Of a stretch of 64,000 nucleotides of DNA, positions 26,311 to 40,100 are shown in pieces (the stretch's first letter is position 1; every line of letters begins with the position of its first letter). The notes beneath the pieces were generated by a model. That model did not search any database, was not told the origin of the DNA, and worked only from the letters and a program-made list of their open reading frames with translations. A program made the translations under genes and the position numbers. Origin of the DNA: Apostichopus japonicus (taxonomy: Eukaryota; Echinodermata; Holothuroidea; Aspidochirotida; Stichopodidae); assembly GCF_037975245.1 (NCBI RefSeq), contig NC_092576.1, positions 24,324,111 to 24,388,110 of the forward strand, written 5' to 3'.

Positions 26311-27411
26311 GAACCCCCCCCCCCCCCCCCATCCAAGCAATTTTGACCAACAAACTAAAAGCCACATTAAAAAAACCGTTTTAAAAAAAATGTTAAATTA
26401 CGTCTGTAAATTCTAAAGTCCACATTTTGAGATATAAAGTGTAGCTTTCGGTAAAGTAAAGGTTCAAATTTCTCGAGAAAAATAGGTTAAATTTTGGAAA
26501 TTAAAACGGTTACCAATTTCGAGAGATATGGTTGAATTTTCTAGTGTCTGTCTCATAGCCCACCGTTCGGGGGAAGAAAACTGTTTTGAAAGATGAATAC
26601 TTCTCTAAACGAAATGTCTTACTTATTCCGTTATGCAGACATGATTGGTGCTCTTAAAAAATTGACACCATTCCTAACACAGGAAACTTGTAACCAGGAG
26701 ATGTAGATAAACTTCTTTTTACGGGCGTAAGCTATTCCAGAGGGCAGGTAAAGTCTATGTTTTCTATAAAAAATACTTTTTATTTGGGGGGGGGGGGAGT
26801 GGGGGCAGACAAATTTTGAAAGTCTTGGAAACCCGCACCCCCAATGTCAACGCCACTGCTAATTGTAAGGGGTCATTTAATTAAGATGTCAAGTGAGGTC
26901 GAAACAAGTTAGAATTCCTGGTTCAAGTCTAGTCGTTGACCTGGGTCACACTGTATTATATCCATTAGCAAAAGCCCATTTTTTTTTTGGTTACTTCACT
27001 TTTACTTTGGTGAATTAGGTCAAGACTCGTTACAAAACAGTTCAGCAAATATACATAATACGACAGATCTAGACGTTCCCTTGGTGTACTCCACCTACCC
27101 CCCCCCTCCCTCCCCTACCCGACCCCCTCCTCCCACACCCACACCACACCGTCCCTCCCCCATCCGTTTCATATTACCACCGCCTATAGATTCAGTAAAC
27201 AATGTGGAGTCAGTATATGGATGTATATAGCATAGGGAACCACATAATAATGGCACGTGACTTGATTTTGTATAAAAGTGGTATCATTAAAAACCATGCA
27301 CCCAAACCGAGGTATATTGGGATTTTGCTATATACGCCGTAGTTGGATTAGGCCTATAGATGAAGCTTTAACGTGTTATTGACTACATATAGTTTGCACT
27401 AAATTAGTCCT

Positions 27412-27665
27412 GATAATAATAATAATAATAATAATAACAACAATAATAATAATAGATTCTTATGTAGCGCAATATACCTGAGGCGGTCTCAATGCCCTTT
27501 ACAACAAAAACAAGAAAAGGTCATTAAGCAAAATAAGAAGAAACTAAATGTGTTTTCATAACAGCAGTCTTAATTAAAGGTTGATATAAAAGCAGAGTTT
27601 CTGATAGTAATAGGAAGATTGTTCCATAAATCTACAGCAGCAATATATACTGTAAATGAATATAC
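27412..27665 (-). mobile_element. Retroelement 3' end with (AAT)n tail
   Basis: On the minus strand the segment ends in (TTA/TTG)n and contains TGTAAAGGGCATTGAGACCG and GCGCTACATAAG phrases, typical of widespread invertebrate SINE/LINE 3' ends. Family unassigned. Confidence 0.55.
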
Positions 27666-28271
27666 TTGATTGAGCCTACTGTAGAGATGTATACCAGTTA
27701 TACGTCGTTGATCAGCCTACTTCTGTTTATCTTCTTCTTCTTCTTTTTCTCCTTCTTCTCAAGAAACAAAATGGCAAGAAAACTGAGAATGATGTCTTCC
27801 TTGTCGATCTGTCACAGCCGAGTATATCAGACGAGCTCCTATACAACAACACTTCGTATATGATTGGCTATATAGGTCCTATACAAGAGAAACCGGAGCA
27901 CCGCTCTATAGCTTTATATAGTTACGTAACTAGGCAGCTGTCCGTATATATATATATTGTACAAGTTCTTCGTGTCAATCCCGCTCAGCAGCGGTCTCAT
28001 CATATAATGCATGCATCCCACTCTGACCAGACCCATTGACTATGACAACTAAATAGGATGGAGTGTTGGTCTAAAGCAAATAGTCAATTTGATTAAGTAT
28101 CGGTTCTTTATAGTTAGTGAAATAATCTTGGTCTAGTGTCGTGCATACAGTTACTGCACTAACTGCGTGGTTCCGTCATGTTAAACCGGGTACGCCAAAG
28201 ACTATTGGAGTACCGTACATATAGTCACATTGTAAACCGTTAACGTTTCTATGTTCTTTGTTATTTCTTCA

Positions 28272-28510
28272 TTTTTTAGGTCATAATAATAATAATAATA
28301 AATGAACTTATAAAGCGCTAAAATCTACGGAGTATTCAATAGCGCTGTACAACCCTAATAGAACGCCCACTTGAAAAAACAATGAGTCTTCAAACAAGAT
28401 TTGAACTGACTGAGGGTGGGAAAATCCGCACAGATATGGGCAGACCATTCCAGAGCTTGGGCCCGGCTGATGGAAAGGCACGGTCGCCATAAGTTTTCAG
28501 TTTAGTTCTG
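28272..28510 (-). mobile_element. LINE 3' fragment (end of ORF2 plus (TTA)n tail)
   Basis: On the minus strand a frame reads LWNGLPISVR. Another frame reads QFKSCLKTHCFF, resembling the LWNSLP...FK..LKT.LF C-terminus of CR1/L2-like LINEs broken by a frameshift. It is followed by AGCGCTTTATAAGTTCATTT and (ATT)n. Confidence 0.6.
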
Positions 28511-31500
28511 GGAACTTTTTATTGTTACGTCAGTTGCATTGCTTAAAATGATATTTCAGGAACTTATAACTTGTGTAGAAAATTTTCATAAACCAGTTCG
28601 ATTTTTTTATTTTATTTTTTATTTTTCAACGGCTATGAGACGTTTTGTGTCCGATATCAGGGTCTTCAACGTACAGTGGGAGTGGGTATAAGGCACCGAA
28701 CTTCCAAACTGAGGTCACCATATCATCGTAACAAAGTGAATTAAAATAGTGTAGGCCATGGCAGTATGTGTGTGGGCCTTGCCATTGACCGTGTATCAGC
28801 TCCCCGCGAATGTGTGAACCTGAAAGCCTGGAGCTCCATGGCGCACAAAAGTGGAAAATACTGCGGAAAGACTGGGATATATTGTAAACGTATGACTCTA
28901 AGAAGTGAGGGCGCTGTGTACTTTCCGTCAGCAGAGCCGTATATGTATAGATACGGCTATGTCCGTCGGCAGAGCAGGAATGGAATCAAATCATAACTGA
29001 AATGAAATGAAGTAAAAAATAAAAATAATTATGATAATGAAATCAACAAGTTTGGCTCGAGAAAAATAAACCTATTCTAAGTTGATTTAACCTTAATTAA
29101 GCTTGCTGTATATTTAGTTCATAAGATGTTTGTCTGTAGTGCAACTTGTAATCCACCGTAACTGTGTTCTGAGTTGTGTTGTCGCATGTTTATCGTTGTA
29201 ACCCCAAAAAGCACACAACGGGCTATATGCACGGTAACAATATTATTAAAAGCTTAATGTGATGCAGGATATTGAATGTACTGATTTTTATGTTTTATAT
29301 TGGTATTTTTTTTAGATTTCCATATTCTTCATCAGCCTCTTTGAGTGATTTTGGTAAACTGATTTAGGGGAGAATTTACTTTTTTAAGATTCATTATCTT
29401 ACCTCAAGTTCACTTCGAGTATGACCAGAAGACAGTGGCAAAATTCAACCAAAAATGCTGCATTCACGGCCACGACCCCTCCGTCGGCCTACCAATATCC
29501 CTTTTACATTGAATAATATATAATAATACGTCGATGTGTTATACAAATTCTATATGTTTTTGTAATATAAGTTATACACGTATGAATATGGAACCATGAC
29601 TTACCCTTCCCACGCCCGCCAAATTTATGTATTACTAATTTTGTTTATCTTTTTTTATCACAGTTATTATATCAAGAAACATTAGATCATACAAAGAGCT
29701 TTCAATAATATAAATTTACCATACATATGCAAAGCCCGTCTCTATAACAGAAAATAGACGTAAAGAAAAATATAAACATTTGAACCGTGATGAGAAATTG
29801 ACTTGATCAAGTCTTCAGCGTGTGTGTTTGGTATTGTGTCTCCGCCTGTGGAAATATATTGTTTATAATCATGCTTGACTTGTGTAATAGTAAATCTCAC
29901 CATTATTGCGAAACCTTACCGTATATAACCCTAATCTTTCACAGTCATCTCACCGCTGAGTTTCCTTAGCGTAATGCATGTTGCTTTTTACAATGAGTCA
30001 AATGCATAGACCAGGATACTATAACAACTTGGTCAGGTTTCAAAGAATAAAACAACGGAAGCTGAAAAGAGCAATCTTAAAGCTACATTCGTAATTGTTT
30101 TATGTATAAACACCCAGTCAATTTATTTGTCGGAATGGCAGAACTGTTTATCCTTACAAAACCAGGCTCCTCCACTTGCGCGAGGTGTTGAGATACGACA
30201 TTATTTATCACCAAGGCAGTCAAGCCTTTTGAAATACGACTTTTCACGTAAAACCCTTGAGTTTCTTGATTTGTAATTTATCTTATTATTTAGAAGGTAA
30301 CTAATATAAGGAAAAATGTTGGCGAGAAATTTCAAATTTTAATAAAGGAGAACAAGCATTGCTTAGACTCGTCCATTGTTATGATTGGAAAGACGATAGT
30401 AGTCACAGAAACATGAGTTCTGTGACAAGAGCTCGGTTCTGACGTCATTTTGTAAAGAAACCGCATATGTCAGACAGTGTACAAGTGCAATTGCTATGTA
30501 TGAGGAATTCCTGATCGCGAGCTTGGGACACCCGACTATTTTCCCTCTTAGGAAGAACAATGTGGTAACTTGAAAACTGTACTGTAAGTGGTGCAGCATT
30601 ATGCAAACGAAGTTATGGTGCTCAAACTAACCAATCAGATTGCTTGTACCATTCGATACAGACTATTATTCAACGCAAGCTTGCAAACTGACGGTGAGTT
30701 GAAACCAGAATATTATTTCTGATAAATTTTAGAGGTAAAACGTAGGCTCAGGTGCTCTTAGTTCTGTAAAGCCTCCTAAATGAAACTAATTGTTTTTGTA
30801 GATAACATTTATGGATGCAAGTAGCATTCCGGCACCTGTTTGTTGAAGTGTGTATTTTGGTCGTGCAATAATGCTTAGCGGAGTACCAGGTCACGTAGGA
30901 CCGCTAGCAGGCATTGAATCAACCTCTGTGAGAACATATGTTGATACGAATTTCCCGGGTCTGGCATTCCTCAATGTCCTGCATGTTCAGGCCTTGTTCC
31001 TTGTAGTTAAACGTTGCCATTTCCAGTTATGTTTATGACCATACATTTCTGGTTAAACAACGAAGATTTTGAAGCTATTAAAGAAAGATAACTTAGTGAC
31101 TTCCATTATTAATTCGTGCCGTACTTAGATTAGGCTAGGCCGTATTACGTTTGTGTGCGGGCGAGGGAGGGTAACGTACGCTTTGTGGGAAAAATCATAG
31201 TACCAATTGATAAGTAAATTGAAAATCCCACATTAAACTTCCTCTCGCATTCGGAGAACATGAAGAAACAACTACATATTGTGCTAGCCAGCCCTGGGGG
31301 TCCACTAACTTAATCTTCCATCAAAAAGTGTACAGATTAAACTGGGGGTTTACAACAAGAGAATTGGTTGAGCAGTAAATTGGCTCTGTAATGACAGTTG
31401 GATAGCCTAAGCTGTGCATCACACATTTATAATTTCATGTATGAGGGATATTTACTAAAATTCAGACAATAAAATTGTCCTGTGTTTGCCCCCATGCATT

Positions 31501-31950
31501 CATGAAGCAACTCTGTTAATTTTCTCACCCCTGCTGAAGGATTAGTCTACAACATGCTTGCATGATTTGCTAATTTTCTTGTTCGTGCAGTTGCATTTTT
31601 TGAGTAACTGCAACTTGATATGTATTGCACAGTCATACAAGGTGAACAAAATTAGGACCCAAATGAAATTATTACTACTTATATACCATATATACCTTAA
31701 ACCTGACAAAACAATTCATTTATGCCAAGAATGACTTCCAGAGCATGCTAGGCTTAGTCTTTATGACTCACTGGCATAACTCAGAGCATGTTAGAAAGTG
31801 ATCAGTTTAGCTCAAGTTTAGCTGGACAATTTGGTGATAATGTTGGAAATACTATCGTAAAGACAGGAGTAGCTTCATGTATATAGCCATTACTGGTCAG
31901 TGGATTTCTTACAAACTTTCACTGTGCTTACAAGATCAATTTCTAGGGGG

Positions 31951-33435
31951 CAGGGGCGGGATTTGAGTTGTGAAAGTGGGGGGGCAAACCTGCCAGCAAG
32001 ACTATCTAAGCGGAGCGCCACCATCGGTTGGCGCGTAGCGTACAAGAAATTTTTTGGCTTTACAAACCCTCCAGACGGCCGGAAACGGCACTTCCCGAGT
32101 GCTCTAAGCTGCATGTACCCATCCTTGAAATGTGGATCTCATGTCTGCAGTTGTATCTAGATAGTTAATTTTCGTTTAAAAATTTGAAGAGGATTGATAG
32201 TAAAACATATGGTCAAGATGGTGATGTACAACTTTTGTTATACGTCACTATCTAAGCGGAGCGCCATCATCGGTTGGCATGGAGCGTCGAAATTTTCGAT
32301 GAAAGGTACCCTTAGATCGTAAAATCCGCTTTCCCCCTAAAATTATTAGTATATTGTGAATTGGACCGATCAAGAATATGTTCAGCACCCACTTCTTGGA
32401 GCACTTGGCAAATATTGGGAGCTGAACATACCTTTACCCCCCCCCCCCCCCCTACCGAAACTGCCGAGTGCTGTATACTGTAACAATGGATTTAATGTGT
32501 TACTGTGTTAGTGCCAATTTGTAATTTACATTATTCGATTTGCATGCATCATTCCCAGTGGCGGAGCTAGGGATATCGGTCGGGGGGGGGGCGAGAATGG
32601 TCTGTAGGGGCGCTTTTGACACTATCTAAGCGGAGTGCCACCACAGGTTGGCGCGGAGCGTACAGAAATTTTTTGAGTAAAGATACTCCCTAGATCGCCG
32701 GAAATGACCCTTTCCGGGCCTTGCTTATTTGCAGATAAACGAAGAATAAATAGGTGTCATCGCCGAATTACACCAACAAAATGTGACAAATGTCAATAGG
32801 TAGATGAGAACGCAATAAAAAAAGTCAATAATAGCGAATAAGTAAAAAGTAAAAGAGTGCCAGCAGTCCACTGACTGTATGGACGCTCCGCCACTGATCA
32901 TTCCAGGATTTCGAGCAGTAAAGAAATTACATCGGCATTGGTTGCCATTGCATATTGTTGAATGACACTGGGGGGGGGGGGTTCATGTCTCAGTGTATTT
33001 AATTTAATTATTGATATATCCAATATGAAAATCTGGCTTTCGTAAATCGTTTCTCTGGATTTAGTTATTCAACGCATTCAGTAGAGCAGCAACGTTGAAA
33101 ATCAATTCCTGAAGCTAGCACTGTAGCACATGCCGGGGATTCATTACATGCAGAATTGAATCGCTAGTGTGTTAGCTCCAGGATTCGTAACCTGTGCTGC
33201 GAACCATATCCTAGCTCCAGCTCCAGTTATTCTGCATGTTTCATGTTACGATGTTAAACACAAATTCGACTTAGATTCGAAACAAATAGGCCTATTTGAT
33301 AGAGCTGTTGTGGGGGAATAATTCGATTAGGGTTGTGCACATTTGTCTGCAAAAACGACAAAAAAGTGAACTAAGGTCTGGGAAAAAGTGGGGGGGCAAA
33401 TGCCCCCTCTTGCCCCCCCCGTAATCCCGCCCATG
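31951..33435. mobile_element. 1.5-kb TIR element hosting nested MITEs
   Basis: Ends CAGGGGCGGGATT and AATCCCGCCCATG are inverted repeats with one mismatch. Inside are an AAGCGGAGCGCCACC fragment (31998-32110) also found at 20478-20590, a second fragment at 32247-32330, a complete hAT-type MITE (32556-32896) and several poly-G/poly-C runs. No transposase frame and no clear target duplication. Confidence 0.6.
32556..32896. mobile_element. hAT-type MITE, 341 bp, with 8-bp target duplication
   Basis: Terminal repeats CAGTGGCGGAGC and GCTCCGCCACTG are perfect inverses. ATCATTCC precedes (32548-32555) and follows (32897-32904) exactly. 8-bp duplications and CA(G/A)TG ends are hallmarks of hAT elements. 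Same length as the copy at 38653-38993. Confidence 0.9.
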
Positions 33436-36400
33436 GGTATACATAACAAACACTACAGTTCAAAGACTTTCCCAGTTGATTCACTGAGATCTTATGGGTT
33501 TCTTCATTCCACAATTTTTAATAATAGTATGGCCTATCTCTAGAAGTTTAGACGAGATTTGTTTCACGTTCAGTGTTGACTTTTTTTCTAATTCCACACA
33601 AAGTGAGTAAAAGAGTTAGCAATGGTTTATCAGAGACCCCATTCATCCGTATGTTGGTGTATGGTAAGTTTGCATGTATGATCCCCTGGCTTGGCATAAT
33701 GTGTCGTGTTCCTGTTGCTCCCGTGCGTGGAAGTGAAACGGTATGCAATTTTAAGCAGTACCGTTATGTGGGAACCAACGTAATGTATGAACAGTAGTAC
33801 AAGAAGGAAACATAAACTTCACATTTTGAGGCACTATCATAAAATATTGCATCCATTCGAGACAGGAATTGTACTGTAAATTTTAACACCTGTATGTGAA
33901 TGTTTTCACTCGAGACCATAGCAAGTAGAACTCAAAATCGCTATCTGGTAGTAATCTGATCAAACTAAGTCACATATTTGAAGATGAAACTAAACCACAG
34001 AGCAATATAAAAGATATATCTTTGACCATTGAAAGAAATTGCATGCTAAAGTTGCAGTTTACCATCCTGCATAGATCCCTATGGCCTTCAGTGACCTTGT
34101 GTATTTAATGAAAACCTGGTGTGGAAATGCATCGTAAAATACTGATTTTCTAAATGCTCAAGGTTTAACGTACATTCACTTTATTACACTGTGCCCTTTT
34201 TTTGAAAAATTGTTTGTAGCCATAAATTTCTGCTTCAAATTCAAAGCACAACCTCACAGCCTGTTCAGAGCAGAAGTAAACATCAAACTTCCAACATTTT
34301 AAATTGATAATTTAGCTATAATCACTGGTGGTTGACATGGTGGTTAAATGGAAGCTGCATTATTGCATTCTGTTATAAACATGAAGAAATAGATCCTTGT
34401 ATCTTCCCACTGCTTGGTTAGCTGCTAGAGTGTAAAACTTAGTAACCGCCCAGACACGAGGGTGTACCTCTTTACCATGTTTTTTGCCCGTTCACAAAAC
34501 TTATGAAAAAGTCAAACAATAACATTGTTGTGTACTGTGTTTGTCAACACCCGGGTCATGAATCGGACGCAAGCAAATGCTTTGGCTGTAACACATAAGT
34601 AAGGAAGTGGGCTACAAGGTGAACATTTATCACCGAACTGGACTGCCAGTGAAGAATTTACGTCTGGGGTGGGGGGGGGGGTTGGGTTAAATATAACCTT
34701 CAAACTGCTCTCTTTCAGACATATGGAAATGTTTTACATGAAGGACAAGATTACTAGAGCCAGACATTACATAATGCCATCAGTAATGGAACTACTAGGC
34801 ATACGATACATAGTGATTGCACAAATACATAGTCCAGTGTACTGCCTAATATACAGTTATGCACAGATAGGCCGTCATTAACACCTCATGACAGTGCAAG
34901 TTTTTTTCTTAGACTGTCAAGATTGAATGTATAATACGGTTTGTTTTTAAGTGTAAAGTAAAGTCATTTCTTCACTTTGACTAAAGGAAATGTTTTCTGC
35001 TACCACTATGCAGTACACCTTAGACATAAAGGGAAATACGGTAGAAACATGTTGAAAATAAACTGCACTGTACATGATACGGAGGTCTATTTGCATGAAA
35101 AATAAGATTGAGATTTTTCGAGTCATGAAACATTCAATGCTACTTGGCCTGAGTCGGGATTATAGACAGGATAACAAACAAAAATAATCGCAAGTGGCTT
35201 TTTACTAAAGGTTTATTCCAAATATGCGATCTGACTTTAGCGATGAATGTTTTTCTTTATTTCATGTGCATTTGCATTATTATTTATTAAACATGAAATT
35301 TAGTTGTTCATAACAACAGACCTGTGAATTGATTGAAAATGTATGTATTTCGGAGGTGTAATGAGAGGTGGTACTGTATAGTGAGCTGCCATTTATGTAC
35401 ATTGTCTTTGGCTAGTTCCGTGATTAAGTTTTCCAAAGGGTGTTTAAATATCGAAGTGATTATTTTAAACAGTCACAGAGCCAAAAATTCACAAAACGTA
35501 GTTCAAATCTTAAATCATTGAACAAAGCTTATTCAATATTAGTTCTAGACAGTCATTTTCGGGTACCCGTTACCAGACCAGGTATTGAAAACAGGTACCC
35601 GGTTCCGTTTTTTTGCTACCCGACTCAGGCCTAAATGCTAAGAACTTGAGACTTGGCTCAAGGGATTTGAGACTTGACTCAAGGGACTTGATACTTGGCT
35701 CAAGGGCTCGAGACTTGGATCTAGAGCTCGAGACTTGGCTGGAGGGCTTCAGAATTGCATCAAGCACACACTGGTACCTGGATTTATGACACTTTACCAG
35801 TCCTTACCAGGTTTCTTAGTCTCTCAAAGCAATGTTCATTTACTTTAGAACACAGAGTTGGGGTATTTTAATTAGTTCTCGGGCCAAGTAGGTCTACAGT
35901 TTTAAACTACAAGATGAGACGTCAACTTTTGTGAAACAACATCAATCGGCAAATGTGGCAGCAGGTACTACATTTCGCCCATACTGATAGGTTGATTCAC
36001 TGTATTTTACCGATGATGCATGTGCCAATAATCAGCTCAGAACTGGTTGCATCTATTTTGACTAGATTCATCAATATTTAGGAATGTTTTGTCAGATATA
36101 TACTTAGCAATACTGGGTATGTGTGCCTTAAACTTGTCAGATTACAGAACCAGCAGTTTATACTGATCTATTCATTCTAGTAGATATCTCTCATACATTA
36201 TAGCGTCATGTTTCTTTTCTCATTTTACAGAATTACACTAGCAAAGAGTAGTCAATGAGAAAATGGCCAGAAAAGAGTGTGATCCCACTTGAGAAGTCTA
36301 CCGGTTTTAGCAACACAGGTACAGTACTGTATGATATAGTAAATCTGATCAACAACAGCCAAAGTAGCTTAATTGAATGCTGGTAGCCTAGTAATGATAC

Positions 36401-37081
36401 ATGGACTGTTTTAACCATCAATTTCATGATGGTTTGTCATACCTTCCAACCCACACAAACAGAGAATAGGTAAAAACTGGAGAATAGTTTAGGTCTGCAC
36501 TGAGGACTCATCATCAATTTAACCTTAAAGGGGGGGGGGGTGGACATTCAGTGATTTACTATATTTTAACTTGAAGGTGAATATTTTGACAACCAAAATA
36601 GCCATAGAAAGATTACAAGCACTCAATTGTTTTAGAAATAAAGGGGGGAAACATATCAGCAAATATATTAATAAAATATGGTGTCTCAATGATATCATGT
36701 TTAGACTTTATCCTTTAAATAAAGTGATATCTCCCAAATGAAATAAGTTTTTCCTAATCTGTTAAGGGAAGTTGTTCGTGACATTTTGACTTGTATCGTT
36801 TAGACCAATAATGACAGTAGGGTTTTGTGTCTCTGTTTAGTGGAATGGAAAGGAAGGCTTTATAAAGCAAATTATACCAAATTGTTATTAATCTGAAACC
36901 TTGAGCATATGGCAGCAGATAAAACTTATTATTGTCAAGTTTCCATCTTTTCTGTTGCCCTTTGATGCACATGATAATATGCTGTGCAGCACTTAGTGTG
37001 TATCTAAATTTAAAGAGGAAAATATGTAATTGTTGCTAAGACTATATTGATTTTAATTTTTTTCTCTCGCTTGTTTTGCAG
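33436..37081. other. Intergenic or 5' intron sequence, no gene recognised
   Basis: Probably part of the first intron or the upstream region of the BICRA-like gene. No convincing exon. Poly-G runs near 34670 and 36531. Confidence 0.4.
35640..35765. repeat. ~27-bp minisatellite (GAGACTTGGCTCAAGGGCTC)
   Basis: About five degenerate units of ACTTGGCTCAAGGG(A/C)TNGAG. Confidence 0.8.
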
Positions 37082-37137
37082 GCGTTTGTTTGCCAGGAAA
37101 TGGAGGAAGATGGCACTTGTCTCTTGGATGTGATCAA
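37082..37137 (+). CDS. BICRA-like exon with start codon
   Basis: Acceptor TTGTTTTGCAG at 37081; 18 nt of 5' UTR, ATG at 37100, then MEEDGTCLLDVI and AA before donor GTACGT. Being preceded by an acceptor, it implies an upstream non-coding exon. Confidence 0.85.
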
Positions 37138-40100
37138 GTACGTTGAGAACGGTAGAATTGCTCGTTTATTAGTAGAAGTTGCTTCACAACAAATGTTGCT
37201 AACAACTTGTTATAGTATTACTAGTTTGCCGTGAGTCAGATTGTTTCCCTTTGAAATCCATCAAAATGGCTGACAAAAGTTACTTTCCAGGTGGGGTCAG
37301 TCTGCAAGGGGTAACATTTGAACCTTATGTTACGTGAAATAACATTGGCTATGTCAGGGAATGGATGTGACATGGTATGAGAAATACTGTTACGGAGTGT
37401 GGGGAGGTTTGGCTGTCACAGGGTTGGGGAGAAGAGGAAAGGTTGATGGAAAGAAGGGGTCGAATGATTAAAGGCTTGGAAGACTCGCCCCAACTGCTTG
37501 CAGCCCTCTGAAGAAAGTTAATTTGCTGAGAGGTTCCCATACATTTGGCTACGTACATAAAAGCAGATACTAAAGACAAAGAGTAATCCCTTCAGTCGCA
37601 AATGTACTGGACTCCTTTGATGGGGTTATGACAAACATTAAGGCATTGAAGACTCGCCCCAAACCACGCTCTGAAAAAGTTAACTCTCCGTTGCTTGCTA
37701 GTGAAGTTTTCTTCTTGTCGCTACAGTATGAAGACAGTAAAGAAACGTGATACCTTGTTATCTTTTATCTGGACCTGAGATCAGGGAGTTCCATAACAAC
37801 TCCCTGCTGAGATGGCCATCGCTGCTACTGTATGTACACTGTGTTGTGGGTATTGACCGTAACTGCATGTATTGACTGTACACTAGTGTCTAATTACCGA
37901 CGGTAGCAAGCTGTGTGTGTATTTTCTGGGATCGATGGAGGTGTCTAACACTTCTGTTACACCTCATTAGAAACTAGGTCAAATTACCGGCATTAGACAT
38001 TTCTGGTGCACGAGTCTTCACACCCTTTTAGTTCTATATGAAGGTAAAATGTTGTACAGGAGATAAGCTAGCTTTAGCCATGAGAAGTAAAAAACACAAT
38101 TCAGGGCACAAAATTCTGGCTATTTTCTGCCTAAATGTCAGTGGCTCTCGCTGTTAGCCAGTAGCAAAATAAAGCACTGGCATTTTGTCTTATTTACTGG
38201 CATTTATTTGCAAGTGGCTTAATATTTATAGAATTCTAGGGTCTGCAGTTTGGGACAACCCTTAAACCACCAGCAGTTGAGTCTAAACATCATATCTTCC
38301 ACCACAAAATGACATGCTTATCATATTTTGGAGGGCTTCAAAATAAGTGATAGGAACAAATTTATTTCATGAATCTGGTGGGAATTTTTAATGTGGTTAT
38401 TGAAGTTGATGGTAATAACATTGTGAGCTGTCAGGCTCACTGACTTTACCAGTTTAAGTTTCACAGTTTGCAATGAAATGATATCATCTTTGCTGGCACA
38501 TTTGATAATTTTGTAAATTCTCTTCTTGCTTCGAATGACCTTCCATCTTCATCTCTTTCTTTTTGAAACAGTGACCCAGATGCCTTAGGAGCCTTTCTTA
38601 CAAGTGACCAACAAGATGAAGAGGATAGCAAACAGACCATGGTGAGTCCAGACAGTGGCAGAGCTAGGGGTATTGGTCAGGGGGGGGCGAGAATGGTCTG
38701 TAGGGCGCTTTTGACACTATCTAAGCGGAGCGCCACCACAGGTTGGCGCGGAGCGTACAGGAATTTTTTGAGTAAAGATACTCCCTAGATCGCCGGAAAT
38801 TACCCTTTCCGGGCCTTGCTAATTTGCAGATAATGTGACAAATGTCAATAGGTAGATGAGAGCGCAATAAAAAAGTCAATAATCGCGAATAAGTAAAAAG
38901 TGGTAAAAAGCTGAAAAGGGCGACAGCAGTCCATTTGAGTCCGTCAGGGGGCTTCCCTCCCCCCCCCCTGACTGTATGGACCCACCGCCACTGAGTCCAG
39001 AACTGAACTAGCATTCAGTGAAATAACATTGATCCCATAGTAATAACCACCTCATGCATTAGCTATTACAGGAAAGGTAACCATGGTGAAATTAACTGTC
39101 ACGAGAAAAGAATTCGCCACTTGCAGGTGGTGGAAACCACATCTTGCAGGTGGTGGAAACCACAGAAGTGGAAGCTCAAGTCATTTGGTCAACGATCGTT
39201 TTCTAATGCCGCTCCTACTCTTTGGAACTCACTTCCACCGCACATCAAGTCGGCACCCAACGTTAACATTTTCAAAAACAGACTCAAAACTTATCTATTT
39301 TTGTGACTGCCTTCACTGAGCACTAGTGCCACTGAGCATTGGTTTTCCTCTGGATAGTGGCGCTATTTAAATTTGCATTTATTATTATTATTGCTTGTTA
39401 GCATGGTTAATGGGCAAGGATATGTAGATTGGTGTTAAAGTTAACGTGAAGTGTATCTGGTAAACAGTAGAGTGATGGACAACCCCACGCATGGCAAATG
39501 TTTATGATATTATGCCGAGGGACAACCAGGTCTTCTTTTTCTTTTTTTTTCTTAGCAGTAAATTTGGTTTTTTTAAAAATTGGGCAGAATAAATAAACAG
39601 GGTTCCCACTGCCTGGAAAAGTCATGAAACTTGATTTTCATTTGCCAGGCCTGGAAAAGTCATGAAATTTTGTAAAAATGATCGAGGTCATGGAAAAGCC
39701 ATGAAATTTGGTAAAGACTAACTTTTTTTAAATGCAAGTGCAAGGTGTATATTTATATTTTTATCATAATCCCTATTGTAAGTAATCGGGTTTGAAGTTC
39801 GCCATTTTGGTTGGATCATGTTTGTTCATGTGTTTTGCAAATGATACCTGTGTGTTGGCTGATAATTGAAGTACAATACCCAAGCTCAAAACATGTGGAA
39901 CATCAAACAGGCAAAAACAGTTTTTGGTAAACTTTGAGGATTTTTCATTTCAAAATAAGGCAAAAAAACCTCCTGAAATTTTTGGTACAAACAAGGTGTG
40001 GTACTAAATCTCTTCCAGAAAAAAATAATAAAATTTTTTCAACATGACACGTTTTGCGTTACTGGCTGTCAAAGATTGGTATTCCAATCATATAATAAAT

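Larger units (their letters stand above)
26000..31950. other. Intergenic DNA, no gene recognised
   Basis: Apart from listed repeats I see only short unconserved frames. A CCAATCAG box (30631-30638) followed about 60 bp later by a GTGAGT donor-like site (30694) could be the promoter and non-coding first exon of the BICRA-like gene, because its first coding exon begins at a splice acceptor. This is a guess. Confidence 0.35.

Noticed and set aside
28766-28996. 76-codon frame with several Cys and Tyr as a small peptide gene
   Set aside because: No signal peptide, splice or conservation cue; length is within chance.
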